Source: Cinnamomum chago (taxonomy: Eukaryota; Streptophyta; Magnoliopsida; Laurales; Lauraceae). From it: a DNA stretch of 64,000 nt. The notes below the pieces were generated by a model. The model saw nothing but the letters and a program-made list of their open reading frames with translations, was not told the origin of the DNA and searched no databases. Below, piece by piece: positions 1-10,783 of this stretch. The stretch covers positions 72,205,001-72,269,000 of the forward strand of contig CP142459.1 in the NCBI GenBank assembly GCA_038049695.1, read 5' to 3'. Position 1 is the first letter of the stretch. Every line of letters begins with the position of its first letter. The position numbers were made by a program, and so were the translations under genes.

Positions 1-687
1 TTATATGACGCTGAACTAATTGCAAAGGCCATCCCAACGTGAATGATTTTGAGCACGTGCCTCGACTCGTTCGACTTTGCTACACTTGATATATATTGCA
101 TGGAGTAGACCCACGGTAAATCGGGCGAGTCAAACAAAGAGTTTGCTCGTTAACAGTAGCTTTGTATTTAATCTGCTACAACTCAAACTGCTCCTGCTGT
201 ATCACAATCTGAATTTCTGAGATTATCGATCGACAGGAGTCATTGCTCCTGTATGATTTAATATACTCCCCATATGAGGATTAGGATCGACAAAAACGGC
301 TTAAATCTCTTTGAACAATATCTCTCTTGCTTTTCTCAACTCTGATATTTCTTTTTTGGGGATAACCTTGAAGATGCCTAGCCTAACAGATGATTTGAAC
401 CCAACTAAGTTGAAAAAGCCAAACAGAAGTCACGTGGCTGAACCCATCATAATTGGAATAAAGCTTTGATTATGATAATGATGATAGAATAAAATAGCTG
501 CCATTTTTGCAAGTGAGGGTGTCAGCTACAGCTGAGAGTAAGTGTCCACCGTGTGTGGCATCGCTGATGGCACATGGACCCACCTCAAATTGCTGCTAGT
601 TCTTATTCTTTATTTAGTTGGAAAGCGTGCCTTTCTCTTTGATTATGAAACACTATATTTCAATGATTTATAACTCGGAGCTGGAGG
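1..687. other. Non-coding flank, nothing recognised
   Basis: AT-rich sequence without a reading frame, RNA gene or repeat structure that I can support. It lies outside the nested retrotransposons and may be true host intergenic DNA. Confidence 0.6.
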
Positions 688-915
688 AGCAGCGGTGGAA
701 CCAGACGGGGGCTGACAGAGCCATGGCCCCCTCATAATTTCAAAAAATCCCCCTTTCCTTTATAATATTTTTATAAATTTTTACATATGGCCCTCCCAAA
801 AAAATTCAGAAAAACCCCTATATGTTTTAAAAACTATATTTATTTTTTAATTGTGGCCCTCCCAAAATAGTTTACTCCCCCCCCTCTCCCCCCCCCCCCC
901 CCGAATTTCTGGAGT
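688..915. mobile_element. MITE-like remnant with poly-C tracts (doubtful)
   Basis: The stretch opens with CGGTGGAACCAG followed by GGGGGCTGACAG. It contains two tracts of the type TGGCCCTCCCAAAA and closes near TTTCTGGAG, which partly mirrors the opening. C-runs of 8 (877-884) and 15 bases (888-902) lie near its end. Plant genomes hold many short elements with GTGGCGGAGCCAG-like ends and GGCCCCCC blocks, and this resembles a degenerate one. No target duplication was found, so the limits are approximate. Confidence 0.25.
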
Positions 916-1723
916 CTTCAAGAGTGACCCTGATTACTGGCCTGTTAGGCTGCCTCGTTAGAACTTGACATGTCAAGCATGCAACATTTATCCGATCATG
1001 ATACTTGAAACAAAGATGAGCCCTGCAGGTTCTAAACCATAATATGGGTTAATAATCAGGCTGTAGATGGTATTTCCAAACCATGGAATGTTCAGGCCCA
1101 GTCCATTTTGAATACCCAGTGAAAATGCCAACATACAATCTTGTTCAGGCCCAGCCATGCCTAGATGCATTAGTGTTTAAATAATCCAGGAACCTAGGTG
1201 CGGAGATTTGTTAGGCCTTTAAATCAAACATCAGGCCGAAGGCAAGAATGCAGTTGATTAGATTTCAGCGTCCCCAAATTCATCTAAAAATGAGTTGCAT
1301 TGTTTATAGGTATCTCTCTGGTGGAAATGATCTATCTCTAAAATTTCTGAAAGCAATGCAGCCGCGGTCACTCATGAATATTATAAGTTCTTTATGTGAA
1401 TGGTGAGAATTCATAAAATCAATCATGTGAGATGTCACTTTTGGCCTATAGAATTCTTAGAACTCTAATTTTCGAAGATCCATTCTGCACATGAGCATTT
1501 ATGAAACAGAGGCGGCGTGGCATAGCATTTGAAGAATTCATAAAACCCAAGTACTAATCATCAACATATGGTTTCATTTTCCAACAACACTGACTATTGA
1601 GTGTATCTTTTTGTTGTTCCATGAAATACACATGTACCCTTGTAAAGTTTTTAGTTGGCTAATTCATAGGTTATTGGACAAAACTAGGATTTCTCAAACT
1701 TGTATTTTATTTAGAAAAAGGAC
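916..1723. other. Non-coding sequence left of the copia LTR
   Basis: No supported gene. The only open frame, 60 codons on the minus strand at 988-1170, has no recognisable motif and looks like chance. Confidence 0.55.
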
Positions 1724-1791
1724 TGCTAAAGATCTCTTTCCAAAATAGAAAGAATTCCAAGAATTCCGGATTCTGAAAATTGACAGAGGTC

Positions 1792-2047
1792 GCTCGAGCC
1801 AACCCCCATTCACTCGAACGAACCCTTCACAGAGCTGTCTTCGCTCGACCCACTCTCATGTCCGCTCAAGCCACTGTGTTTCTGGTTTGATAATTTGAAA
1901 ATAGAGAGCAGGTCGCTCGAGCGAACCCCTCACAGTAAGATGATCGCTCAACCGCATTTTATGTTCGCTCGACCCAAGGAAGTCATGCGCTGAATGTCTG
2001 CATACAGAGAGCAGTTTGCTGGAGCAAACTCCTTTGTCCGCTCGAGC
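1792..2047 (+). promoter_or_regulatory. Cluster of CGCTCGAGCGAAC-like palindromes in the copia U3
   Basis: Exact GCTCGAGC occurs at 1792-1799, 1915-1922 and 2040-2047. Degenerate versions such as CACTCGAACGAAC, TTCGCTCGACCC and TCCGCTCAAGCC lie between them, giving about eight or nine copies in 260 bp just upstream of the TATA box. Position and palindromic form suggest repeated protein-binding sites (an enhancer block), but that function is inferred. Confidence 0.5.
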
Positions 2048-2139
2048 GAACCTGAGAATTCTAAATCTAGCCGAACTTCACTTACTAAAATCTTGGAATG
2101 AAGTTTTCTATTATGAAGGCTTGGACACGAAATAACATT

Positions 2140-2147
2140 TATATAAA
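2140..2147 (+). promoter_or_regulatory. TATA box of the copia LTR
   Basis: TATATAAA stands about 90 bp downstream of the palindrome cluster and is followed by a CT-rich stretch, the usual arrangement at a plant LTR promoter. Confidence 0.5.
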
Positions 2148-2369
2148 GCCATTATCTCTCTCTTCCTTACACAACTCTTATCAAGAAGATATCCCTGTAA
2201 GAAAGAGTTTGAGAGATCCATCACGTTCCCCCGAGGCTTCTAGTTCTAATATACTGAAGGTCAAGTTTTGGGTCTGATTCCATCCTCCTTTCTTAAAGGT
2301 GGTTCTGCTCAAGCACGGTGAAGATTTGTGACGAGTTGTCTACAAGATCTGAAGCAGTCCTTAGGTTGA

Positions 2370-2374
2370 GTCAA
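2370..2374 (+). repeat. Target site duplication GTCAA, left copy (gypsy)
   Basis: Identical to 14911-14915 directly after the 3' LTR; a 5-bp duplication is typical of LTR retrotransposon integration. Confidence 0.93.
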
Positions 2375-3596
2375 TGATAACTGGTTAAAAAGTGCATATT
2401 TATTCTGTTAATTCTAGATATTCTTGCACTTTTATTATTTTATTTTCTTCAATTTATATGCATTTGCTAGTTAATTCTTGTTTTATCTTTTTACAGAGAA
2501 AGCTTGACAAAGTTGATGATTTAGTGGCGGAATTGGAGCAAAAGAAAAATATTGGGCTTTGAAGTGCTAAAAGAAGTGGAAAACAAGTGGTCATGGGTTA
2601 GAAGAGAGGCTTGACCCATATGTTAGTGGATTAGGGCCTATTTTAGCATAAAAGAACCCAATCTGGAGCCTTCTATCACCCTTCTTTGGGCCCCTTTTGA
2701 TTAATTACGGGATTTTCATTGATTTTCTCTTAAGAGATAAGGAAAGAGTGTTTTAACAAAATGAGAGATATTAGGAGGTGAAAGATTCTATCATTCGGGG
2801 ATCCTATTCTGAGGTGGAGAGGAGAGGAAAAAGGGAAAAAAGAAGGAGAAGAAGAAGCAGAAGACGACTCAAAAGAAGAAGATGAAGAACTCCATGGCTA
2901 TGGTGTTCTCTTCCAACATCATGGGCTAAGCTTCTCCTATTCCTAGAGTTTAGATGAAACCCTAGTCAAGTAACTCTATCTTTTTTGTATTTAATTTTTT
3001 GGAATAATTATATTGGGATGTTGATTGTATAACATTGAGATTTATTGCAATTAATGGTTTTATTTTCTTTTCACATATTCAATTTCTGTGATTTTGCATA
3101 TGTGGTTATACAATGGTGATTCTTATACATACACCAAAACCGTATGACGAGTTATAACCTAGGAAAACGAGTCGTGTCTATGACAGTAGAAGTAACGTAG
3201 ACGGTTCGTATTATCCAAAGATAATTCGTACTCGGGGTTTTAGTGCGTGATTTTTTTTGTGATTGTATTTTGGCTTGTAGCTAAAATACATCTTTACATC
3301 CTAATATAATAACCGAAAATTAATACAATTGAAGATAGTTACAAGATTAGTGGTGAATTCGACAACCCTAGGAATTCCTTTTTCAACTTGTTCATCGTTT
3401 AATTTAATTATAATTCTATTTTAATTTTAGTTTTCAGTTATTTTAGAAAATTCAACAATCAATCATTCTTTTTGGAATTAAAATTAAATTCAACCTTGGT
3501 TTTTAAACAATTAGCAATCTCTGTGGGTTCGACCTTTACTCTACTACTATACTAGTAGTTTAGTTTGGTAATTTGATTGATTTCCACAACAGATCA
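2375..3596 (+). repeat. 5' LTR of the Athila-like element
   Basis: Starts TGATAACTGG and ends AACAGATCA. It matches 13692-14910 nearly throughout, with scattered substitutions and two small length changes (a 6-bp stretch near 2858 and a 3-bp stretch near 2910). The primer site follows after five bases. Confidence 0.93.
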
Positions 3597-3601
3597 ATTT
3601 T

Positions 3602-3620
3602 TGGCGCCGTTGCCGGGGAT
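3602..3620 (+). promoter_or_regulatory. Primer binding site for tRNA-Asp
   Basis: TGGCGCCGTTGCCGGGGAT is the complement of the 3' end of plant tRNA-Asp including CCA. It sits five bases inside the 5' LTR, as expected for minus-strand priming. Athila elements are known to use this tRNA. Confidence 0.88.
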
Positions 3621-3889
3621 TGTTTAATTGTTAAGAAGCCTTTAGTTGATTTTTATTTTAATTCTTTATTTTCTTCTATTATTCTTTTTCTTTGTTTTTG
3701 GTGTGCAACAATTATAAAAAGTTAAAGAGAAGCAGAGTTGGTTGGAGCAAACGTTGGTAAAAAAAAAAAGAAACAAAAGAAGAAAAATTCTACCTTCTTT
3801 GCAACTGATCACGGTGAAATCTTTCATTTCTCTTTGCATTTTATTTTTGCTACAGTTGGTATACTTGATTGGATAGGTTTATTGGTTTT

Positions 3890-5190
3890 ATGTTTGGTCG
3901 CCGTTCGTGCAACCCAGACTTAGAAAAATTAGACCTTGAGCTAAAAAGAACATTGAGAGCTTTTCGTGGTTTGTCCATTAAGTCTAGAGTTTTAGGAAAT
4001 CCTATTTCTGTAGACATGGCTAATAATGGTGGACAACAACAACCACAGCCTCTTAAGGCTCATTTTGTTCCTACAACATATACCAATCCTTCATGTATTC
4101 AAATGCCTGTTGTAACTGGGCATTATGAAATTAGACCCTAAACCATTTAGATGTTACCATCTTTTTATGGGAAATCAAATGAGGACCCATATCAACATTT
4201 GAATGAGTTTTTGGAGCTATGCACCACTGTCAATGTGCAAAATCTGAGTGAGAATGCTCTTAAGTTAAGGTTGTTCCCTCGTTAAAGGATAGAGCCAAAC
4301 ATTGGCCCGGTTCTTTGCCTACAAATTCTATAACAACTTGGGCTCAACTTCAACAAAAGTTTTTAAAAAAATACTTTCCTATAGGAAAAACCAATGATAT
4401 GAGAAGAGCCATCACAAATTTTACTCAACTCGATGGTGAGTCTTTTCATGAAGCTTGGGAGAGATTTTTGGACCTTCATAGGAAGTGTCCCCATCATGAT
4501 ATCATGCGTTGGCAGTTGGTACAGAGTTTCTATGATGGTATCACCGAACAGAACCGTCAAATGATTGACTCTGCTTGTGGATGGACTTTCCTCAACAAGA
4601 ATCAGGATGAGGCATGGGATCTTTTTGAGACCCTTAGTGAGAATTCCCAACACAATGCCTCAGCAAGTCGGACAGCTCCACCCGCCTCTTCTAGCGTCCG
4701 TAAGAGAGGTGGCATTTATGAAGTCGGACAATCTGTGGATGTCCAAGAGCAAGTTGTCGCATTGTTTAGGAAACTAGACCAAGTCTTGGCTATGGGACAA
4801 GTTTCCACTTTTGCTCCTGTCACTCAAGAGGTGTGTGCTTTATGTTCATGCCCAACCCATTATGTGACAGACTGTCCCTTAGCCCTACAATATCTAGAGT
4901 TTGTGCAAGAGCAAGTTAATGCTTTTCAAGGTTTTTCCAAACCGGGTAATGATCCATACTCTAGCCATTACAACTCGGGATGGAGAAACCATCCAAATAT
5001 ATCTTGGAGGCCTCAAGCCCCAAATCCTCCATTCACACAAAATTCTAGGCCAAATGTGCCTAACTCTTTTCTGTCATCATCCTACCGTCCTCCTCCTCAA
5101 CAATATCAACAACCACCTCCTCCTCCTAGAAACTCAACTTTTGAGGATAAAGTATTGAGTGCTTTGTAAGCTTTAGAGTCAAATCATTAG
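3890..5190 (+). pseudogene. gag: Athila-like Gag, broken
   Basis: Gag would form the virus-like particle. I start at the ATG at 3890 because the following residues (MFGRRSCNPDLEKLDLELKR) resemble Athila Gag starts. Core motifs include EDPYQHLNEFLELC near 4175 and ITTWAQLQQKFLKKYFP near 4330, followed by FDGES/EAWERF-type wording. A CCHC zinc knuckle (C-x2-C-x4-H-x4-C) lies near 4836-4880, and a proline/glutamine-rich tail follows. Breaks are stops at 4139-4141 and 4148-4150, a frameshift near 4279, and stops at 5167-5169 and 5188-5190. The frame then runs on into protease, so Gag and Pol were probably one reading frame. Confidence 0.85.
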
Positions 5191-6738
5191 TCCAACACTC
5201 AATTGCTCCACTCACACACTCGGTCCATCTCAAAGCTAGAATTCCAAATGGGACAACTAGCACAAGCTGTGGGTAGAAGAGATGAAGGACATTTACCAAG
5301 TCAGCCGGTGAACAACCCTAAAGGCCACTATGGGGTAGAGTCTTCTAACTCTAATGATCAATTTCATGAGCAAGCTAAGGCCATAACTACCCTTAGGAGT
5401 GGGAGAGAGGTAGACAACATAGTTGAGTATAAGGCTGAGAGTGAGTTGACGAGTTTTTCTGGAAAAGACAAAGCTGTGAATGAAAATTTGCAGAGAGGGG
5501 ATTCTTCATCCCTAAGTGATCCTTTGAGTATTCCTGTGGCACCCTATGTGCCCAAGGCCCCTTACCCTTCTTGCTTGGCCGACCCTTCTACTTTTGGGAA
5601 AAAGAGTGCAAATATGGAGGAGATGCTTGAGATTTTTAAGCAAGTTAAGATTAACTTGCCACTTCTTGATGCAGTCAAGCAAATCCCTTCCTATGCCAAA
5701 TTCTTAAAAGACCTTTGCACTCAAAAGCATAAAGCTAAAACTCATGTGTCGAAAAAGGTCTTTCTGACAGAGCAAGTGAGCTCGATTCTCCAGCACCAAA
5801 CTGCACCTAAGTTCAAAGATCCTGGAGCCCCCACAATTTCTTGTGTCATTGGTAATCACACCATTGAGAGGGCGCTCCTTGACTTGGGGGCAAGTGTCAA
5901 TTTATTGCCATACTCTGTCTATAAGCAATTTGGGTTAGGTGGGTTGAAACCTATGACAGTGTCTTTGTAGTTAGCTAACAGATCTGTCAAGATACCTCGT
6001 GGGATCATTGAGGATGTTTTGGTGAAAGTAGACAAATTCTACTTTCCAGTTGATTTTTTAGTTTTAGACATGGAGCCCGTTCATGACCCTAAGCGTCAGA
6101 TTCTTGTCATCTTAGGTCGACCCATCTTAGCTACTGCTCATGCATGTATTAATTGTCGAACCGGAGTGATGGATATTTCTTTTGGAAATATGACAGTGAT
6201 GCTTAATGTTTTCAATGCGTCACAACAACCTCCACATGAGGAGGATTGTTTTTCGGTGGATATGATAGATGGGATAGTTGAGGAATCTCTCCCTCAAATC
6301 TTGATTGAGGATCCTTTAGAGAGATATTTGACTTACTTTGATAGTGATGTTTTTTATATTGATGGTTCTATTGAGGAAGTCAATTCATTGCTTGACTGTT
6401 CTCCTTTTATAGACTATCCTCCTTGGAAGTCTAGACCAGAACCCCTTCCTAATCTTGCGAGCACTCCTGCTCCTTCATCGTTAGAGATTCCTCCAAAGCT
6501 TGAGTTGAAGCCGCTCCCGGCTACTCTTAAGTATTCATTCTTGGGACCCGATGACACTCTTCCTACTATCATTGCTTCCAATCTTCCAAGTGAGCAAGAG
6601 TGTCGTCTTCTTGAGGTTCTTAGAGAGCACAAGGGTGCTATAGGTTGGTCCGTAGCTGATTTGAAAGGGATTGATCCCTCTATTTGTATGCACCACATTC
6701 ATTTAGAGGATGATGCAAAGCCATCTCGAGAAATGTAG
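5191..6738 (+). pseudogene. pol: Athila-like Gag tail and protease, with start of RT
   Basis: This frame continues from Gag. The first part (MGQLAQAVGRR, ITTLRSGREVD) is the Gag-Pol linker of Athila elements. The aspartic protease follows: the catalytic motif DLGAS with NLLPYSVYKQFGL lies near 5881-5935, and the flap and ILVILGRPILATA strand near 6096. An in-frame TAG at 5968-5970 stands between VSL and LANRSVK, where related proteins read glutamine, so a CAG to TAG change is likely. A second TAG at 6736-6738 precedes RRLNPNMKEV, the RT entry motif, again at a position usually glutamine. Confidence 0.85.
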
Positions 6739-8075
6739 AGAAGGCTTAATCCCAACATGAAGGAGGTTGTGAAGTTGTTAGATGTGGGTATTATTTACCC
6801 AATTTCTGATAGTAAGTGGGTGAGTCCCCCCCCCCCCCCCCCACCCCCAAAGTGGTACCAAAGAAGTCTGGTATCACTATTGTTGAGAGTGCTAAGGGTG
6901 AGCTTGTCCCTATGCATACCACCATAGGGTGGAGAGTTTGTATTGATTATCGCAAGCTCAACCCTATGACCCGGAAAGACTACTTTCCTCTCCCATTCAT
7001 TGATCAAATCTTAGAGAGGTTAACGGGTCAAAGCTATTATTGCTTTCTTGATGGTTATTCTGGATATAACCAAATTGCGGTATTTCCGGAAGATCAGGAG
7101 AAGACCACTTTCACTTGTCCATTTGGCACATACGCATATCGCTGCATGCCTTTTGGATTGTGCAATGCACCGGCAACCTTTCAGGGGTGCATGACGTCTA
7201 TCTTCTCCGATATGGTAGAGAAATTTTTAGAAGTCTTCAAGGATGACTTCTTTGTTTTTGGCCCCTCGTTTGATGATTGTCTCCAAAACTTGACCAAAGT
7301 TTTGACGCGTTGCAAGGAGACAAATCTTGTGCTTAGTTGGGAAAAGAGTCATTTTATGGTTCAAGGGGGGATTGTGTTGGGACATATTGTGTCCAAGAGA
7401 GGGATTGAGGTCAATAAGGCCAAAGCCCATCTCATTGCTGAGCTTCCGCATCCTACTACGGTTAAGCAAGTTCGATCATTTTTAGGACATGCGGGTTTCT
7501 ATCGTTGGTTTATCAAAGACTTCAGTAAGATCTCTAGGCCCTTGTGCAATCTACTTGCCAATGATACTCCATTTGTCTTTGATAGTGCATGTGTGGAGGC
7601 TTTTGAAAAGCTTCGTGACTCTCTTTCCTCCGCCCCAATCATGCAACCACCCAAGTGGTCCTTTCCTTTTGAAATTATGTGTGATGCCTCCAACTATGCA
7701 ATTGGAGCTGTCTTGGGACAAAGGGTAGACAAAGTCCCATATGCTATTTACTATGCGAGTAAAACTCTTCATGATGCTCAGTTGAATTACACCACTACAG
7801 AGAAAGAGTTACTCGCCGTAGTCTTTGCTTTGGACAACTTTCGTTCTTACCTCCTTGGTTCTAAGGTTGTTGTCTTTACCGACCATGCTGCTTTGCGGCA
7901 TTTGCTAACCAAGAAAGAGACCAAGCCGAGATTGATTAGGTGGATTTTGTTGCTTCAAGAGTTTCATTTAGAAATTCGGGACAAAAAAGGTTCTGAAAAT
8001 GTCGTAGCCGACCACCTGTCCTGCATTCTTATTGAGCACACGAGTGACACTCAACCTTTGCATGACTCGTTTCCT
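6739..8075 (+). pseudogene. pol: Athila-like reverse transcriptase and RNase H, broken
   Basis: RT copies RNA into DNA and RNase H removes the template. RT begins RRLNPNMKEVVK and ISDSKWVS, then meets a 17-base C run (6826-6842) followed by ACCCCC, which shifts the frame. Downstream are [31 protein letters not shown] and [20 protein letters not shown]. The catalytic box reads FKDD (7236-7247) where the family has YMDD or FMDD; the two aspartates remain but the residue before them is changed. RNase H shows DAS near 7683, the [16 protein letters not shown] helix, [10 protein letters not shown] and VADHLS. The frame shifts near 8075-8085, just before integrase. Confidence 0.88.
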
Positions 8076-9384
8076 GAAACCTCCTTGGTTTTCTCATATC
8101 GTGAACTATCTTGCAGTCGGTCAAATTCCTTCCCAATGGTCCAAACAGGACAAAGACCGATTTTTCTCGAAAGTAAAGTTCTTTTATTGGGAGGATCCCG
8201 TGCTTTTCAAGTATTGCTCTGACCAAGTTATCCGCCGTTGTGTTCCAGAGAGTGAGTTTCATAGCATTCTTACTTTCTGTCATTCTTCAGCTTGTGGTGG
8301 CCATTTTAGTGGTCGCAAGACGGTAGCGAAAGTCTTGCAGAGTGGGTTCTATTGGCCCACTCTATTCAAGGATGCATATAATTTTTGCAAGACTTGCATT
8401 TGTTGTTAACAAATGGGGACAATGTCTCGCAGAGATATGATGCCTCTTACCCCAATCTTAGTTGTTGAGATTTTTGATGTATGAGGTATTGATTTCATGG
8501 AACCATTTCCACCGTCGTTTGGTTTTGAGTATATTTTGTTAGCGGTGGATTACGTGTCCAAGTGGATTGAGGCTGTGGCAACCTGAACCAATGATCACAA
8601 AGTGGTGGTCAAATTCATTCAAGAGAATATCTTTTCTCGATTTGGTATGCCACGGGCGATTATTAGTGATGGAGGGTCTCATTTCTATAATAGACCCTTT
8701 GCAATCTTGCTTCAAAAATATTTCATCACTCACAAGGTCGCCACCCCTTACCATCCCCAGACTAGTGGACAAGTTGAAGTGTCAAATAGGGAGGTCAAGT
8801 CAATTCTTGAGAAAATGGTACGGCCCGATAGAAAGGATTGGTCCTTGCGTTTGAATGATGCTTTGTGTGCATATCGTACCGCATATAAGACCCCTATTGG
8901 CATGTCTCCTTACCGATTGGTTTTCGGTAAAGCTTGCCATCTCCCGGTAGAGCTAGAGCATAAGGCCATGTGGGCCATTAAGAAGTTCAACTTTGATATG
9001 CTTGTTACCGGCTCTAACCGAAAGCTCCAACTCAATGAGTTAGAGGAGCTTAGGAATAATGCGTATGAGAGTTCTTGTATTTACAAGGCTCGGACTAAGG
9101 CGTTCCATGATTCTCACATTAATCGCAAGCCCTTTGAGCCCGGTCAAAAGGTATGGCTGTTCAACTCTAAGTTACGGTTGTTTCCTAGGAAATTACGGTC
9201 TCGATGGGATGGTTCGTATGTGGTTGTTCAATCTTGGTCTCATGGTGCGGTAGAAATTCATAACCCTCGGAGTGGCCAAACTTTCAAAGTTAATGGCCAA
9301 ATGTTGAAATTGTTTGTTGAGGGTGTGGAGGAAGGGAATTTGATTGAGGAGATTGATCTTGAAGACACGGTTTATGTTAATTGA
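8076..9384 (+). pseudogene. pol: Athila-like integrase, broken by three stops
   Basis: Integrase inserts the cDNA into host DNA. The zinc-binding N-terminus (ILTFCHSSACGGHF, then FCKTC) lies at about 8260-8400. The DDE core follows: aspartate in [11 protein letters not shown] near 8540, aspartate in [10 protein letters not shown] near 8660, and glutamate in [12 protein letters not shown] near 8786. [20 protein letters not shown] and the C-terminal GQTFKVNGQ region complete the domain order. In-frame stops are TAA 8407-8409, TGA 8482-8484 (a tryptophan position, VWGIDFM in relatives) and TGA 8584-8586. The TGA codons fit transitions at TGG and CGA. The natural end is TGA at 9382-9384. Confidence 0.88.
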
Positions 9385-10783
9385 TTTTTCTTCTTTTGCT
9401 GTGTCTAGCTGAAGACATTAAACTTAGCTCTTTTGGGAGGAAACCCAAATTTTTTTATGATTTTTAATTGAGTTTTTTTTAGTGTTTTAAAAGTGTTTAG
9501 TATTTATTTTATTCCTTTTTTTTTAAACAAAAAAAAAACAAAAAAGCTCGAGCAATTTCATAAAGCTCGAGCATTTTTCCATGCTCTTTCTACAAATGTT
9601 TCTGGTCCAGAAAGCTCGAGCACTCTTTCCTTCAAAATTGTCTGAACCTTCTGTCCTAAAAAGCTCGAGCTTTTTTCGAGAGTGCTCGAGCACTTTCTTT
9701 TCCCTTTGAGCTCTTAAGTTTCTGTCCCAGAAAGCTTGAGCTTTCTCCAAACAGCTCTAGCACTTTTTATTGCTCTAAAAAAATCTCAAAACTCAAAATG
9801 TCAACAAGTTCACAAGAAAACCCTACCCCTTTTCTGTTCTCTCTCTTCTTCCTTTCTTCCTTCACACCATCCCCAATACCCACCCCCGTACCACCCAACT
9901 CATCCTCACACTGTCGCCGACAACTTGTCATTGCACGTCGCCGCTGTTCTCTTGGCTTCACCACAGGTACGAATATTGCTCTTAGCCTTCCCGTCGTCGT
10001 CCTAGCTCCTCCCTCCATCACCATTTTTCCCTATCACTGACCCACACCAGTCCTCATTCCGGCGACGCCCAACACCACAGCCGACAACCCACATCCAACC
10101 CACTTCCCTTCTCTCTCTCTCTCTCGGCATCATCTCACAGCAACCCCACTTTTCTTCTCTCTCTAACCTGACTCACTCTCACCTCACGATCTACATCACT
10201 TCCTCACTCAGTAGCCTTCATCCTTGCCTTGATTATCTTTCTCACTCCTCATGACCCAGCACCTCTGTTTTGTTTGTTTATTTCTTTATTTCTTATTATT
10301 ATTTGTTATTTCTTTTATTAGTCTTTATTTTTAGTTATGTTTTCTTTTCTTTTATTTCTTTTACTGTAATAATGTTTTGGAAGTTGGGTGTCCCAGTTTG
10401 TCCTTCATGGTTATTACAATTTAGTTTTGCACACATTACTCATTCACATTTTTCTGTTCGCAATTGCATTGATTCATTAATTTCGCCTTTTTCTAGGTGC
10501 ATTGTGTTACTTTGTGAGCTGTGATTTTGTGCATTTGGTATTCGGTTTTGTCTATTAGTGTTATTTACCAGTGCTTTGTTTAACTATTTCATGTACACAT
10601 TGTGGCAACCAGAATGGCTTCCGAGGATTGTAAAATTTTGCATAGAAAGCCGTTCCGAACTCACTGTATTCTTAGATGAATTTGACATATTGATTCACTC
10701 TTTCTTACATACTTTGTTGTGCCAATATTTGAATTCTATTGCCCTAATGATTTTCAATGTTTGAATTATTTTTATAGGTCTTC
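9385..10783 (+). other. Long spacer between integrase and the third ORF
   Basis: No supported coding. It holds T- and A-rich runs (9470-9545), a GCTCGAGC palindrome cluster, a CT-repeat near 10109-10125 and very T-rich sequence around 10260-10360. Athila elements usually have such a spacer, which may carry a promoter or splice acceptor for the downstream ORF. No splice site is proposed here. Confidence 0.6.
9546..9761 (+). promoter_or_regulatory. Cluster of AAAGCTCGAGCA palindromes
   Basis: Exact GCTCGAGC occurs at 9546-9553, 9565-9572, 9614-9621, 9663-9670 and 9684-9691. Near-copies GCTTGAGC (about 9734) and GCTCTAGC (about 9753) follow. The recurrent phrase TCTGTCCCAGAAAGCT around two of them shows a longer degenerate repeat of about 55-120 bp. 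A protein-binding or structural role is possible but unproven. Confidence 0.5.

Larger units (their letters stand above)
1724..2374 (+). repeat. Copia 5' LTR, left part (U3 and start of R)
   Basis: This runs from a candidate LTR start TGCTAAAGATC to the point where the gypsy element inserted. It carries a cluster of GCTCGAGC-type palindromes and a TATA box. Joined in thought with 14916-15191, the LTR would be about 927 bp, normal for plant copia elements. The right end is exact because the gypsy target duplication fixes it. The left end is an inference. Confidence 0.55.

Noticed and set aside
3738-3923. 61-codon frame before gag with a poly-lysine stretch
   Set aside because: The lysines come from an A-rich leader; the Athila-like Gag start is in another frame at 3890.
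9798-10040. 80-codon frame (starting MSTSSQENPTPF) in the gypsy spacer
   Set aside because: Low-complexity proline/serine/phenylalanine content from CT-rich DNA, overlapping other frames of similar length, without recognisable features.
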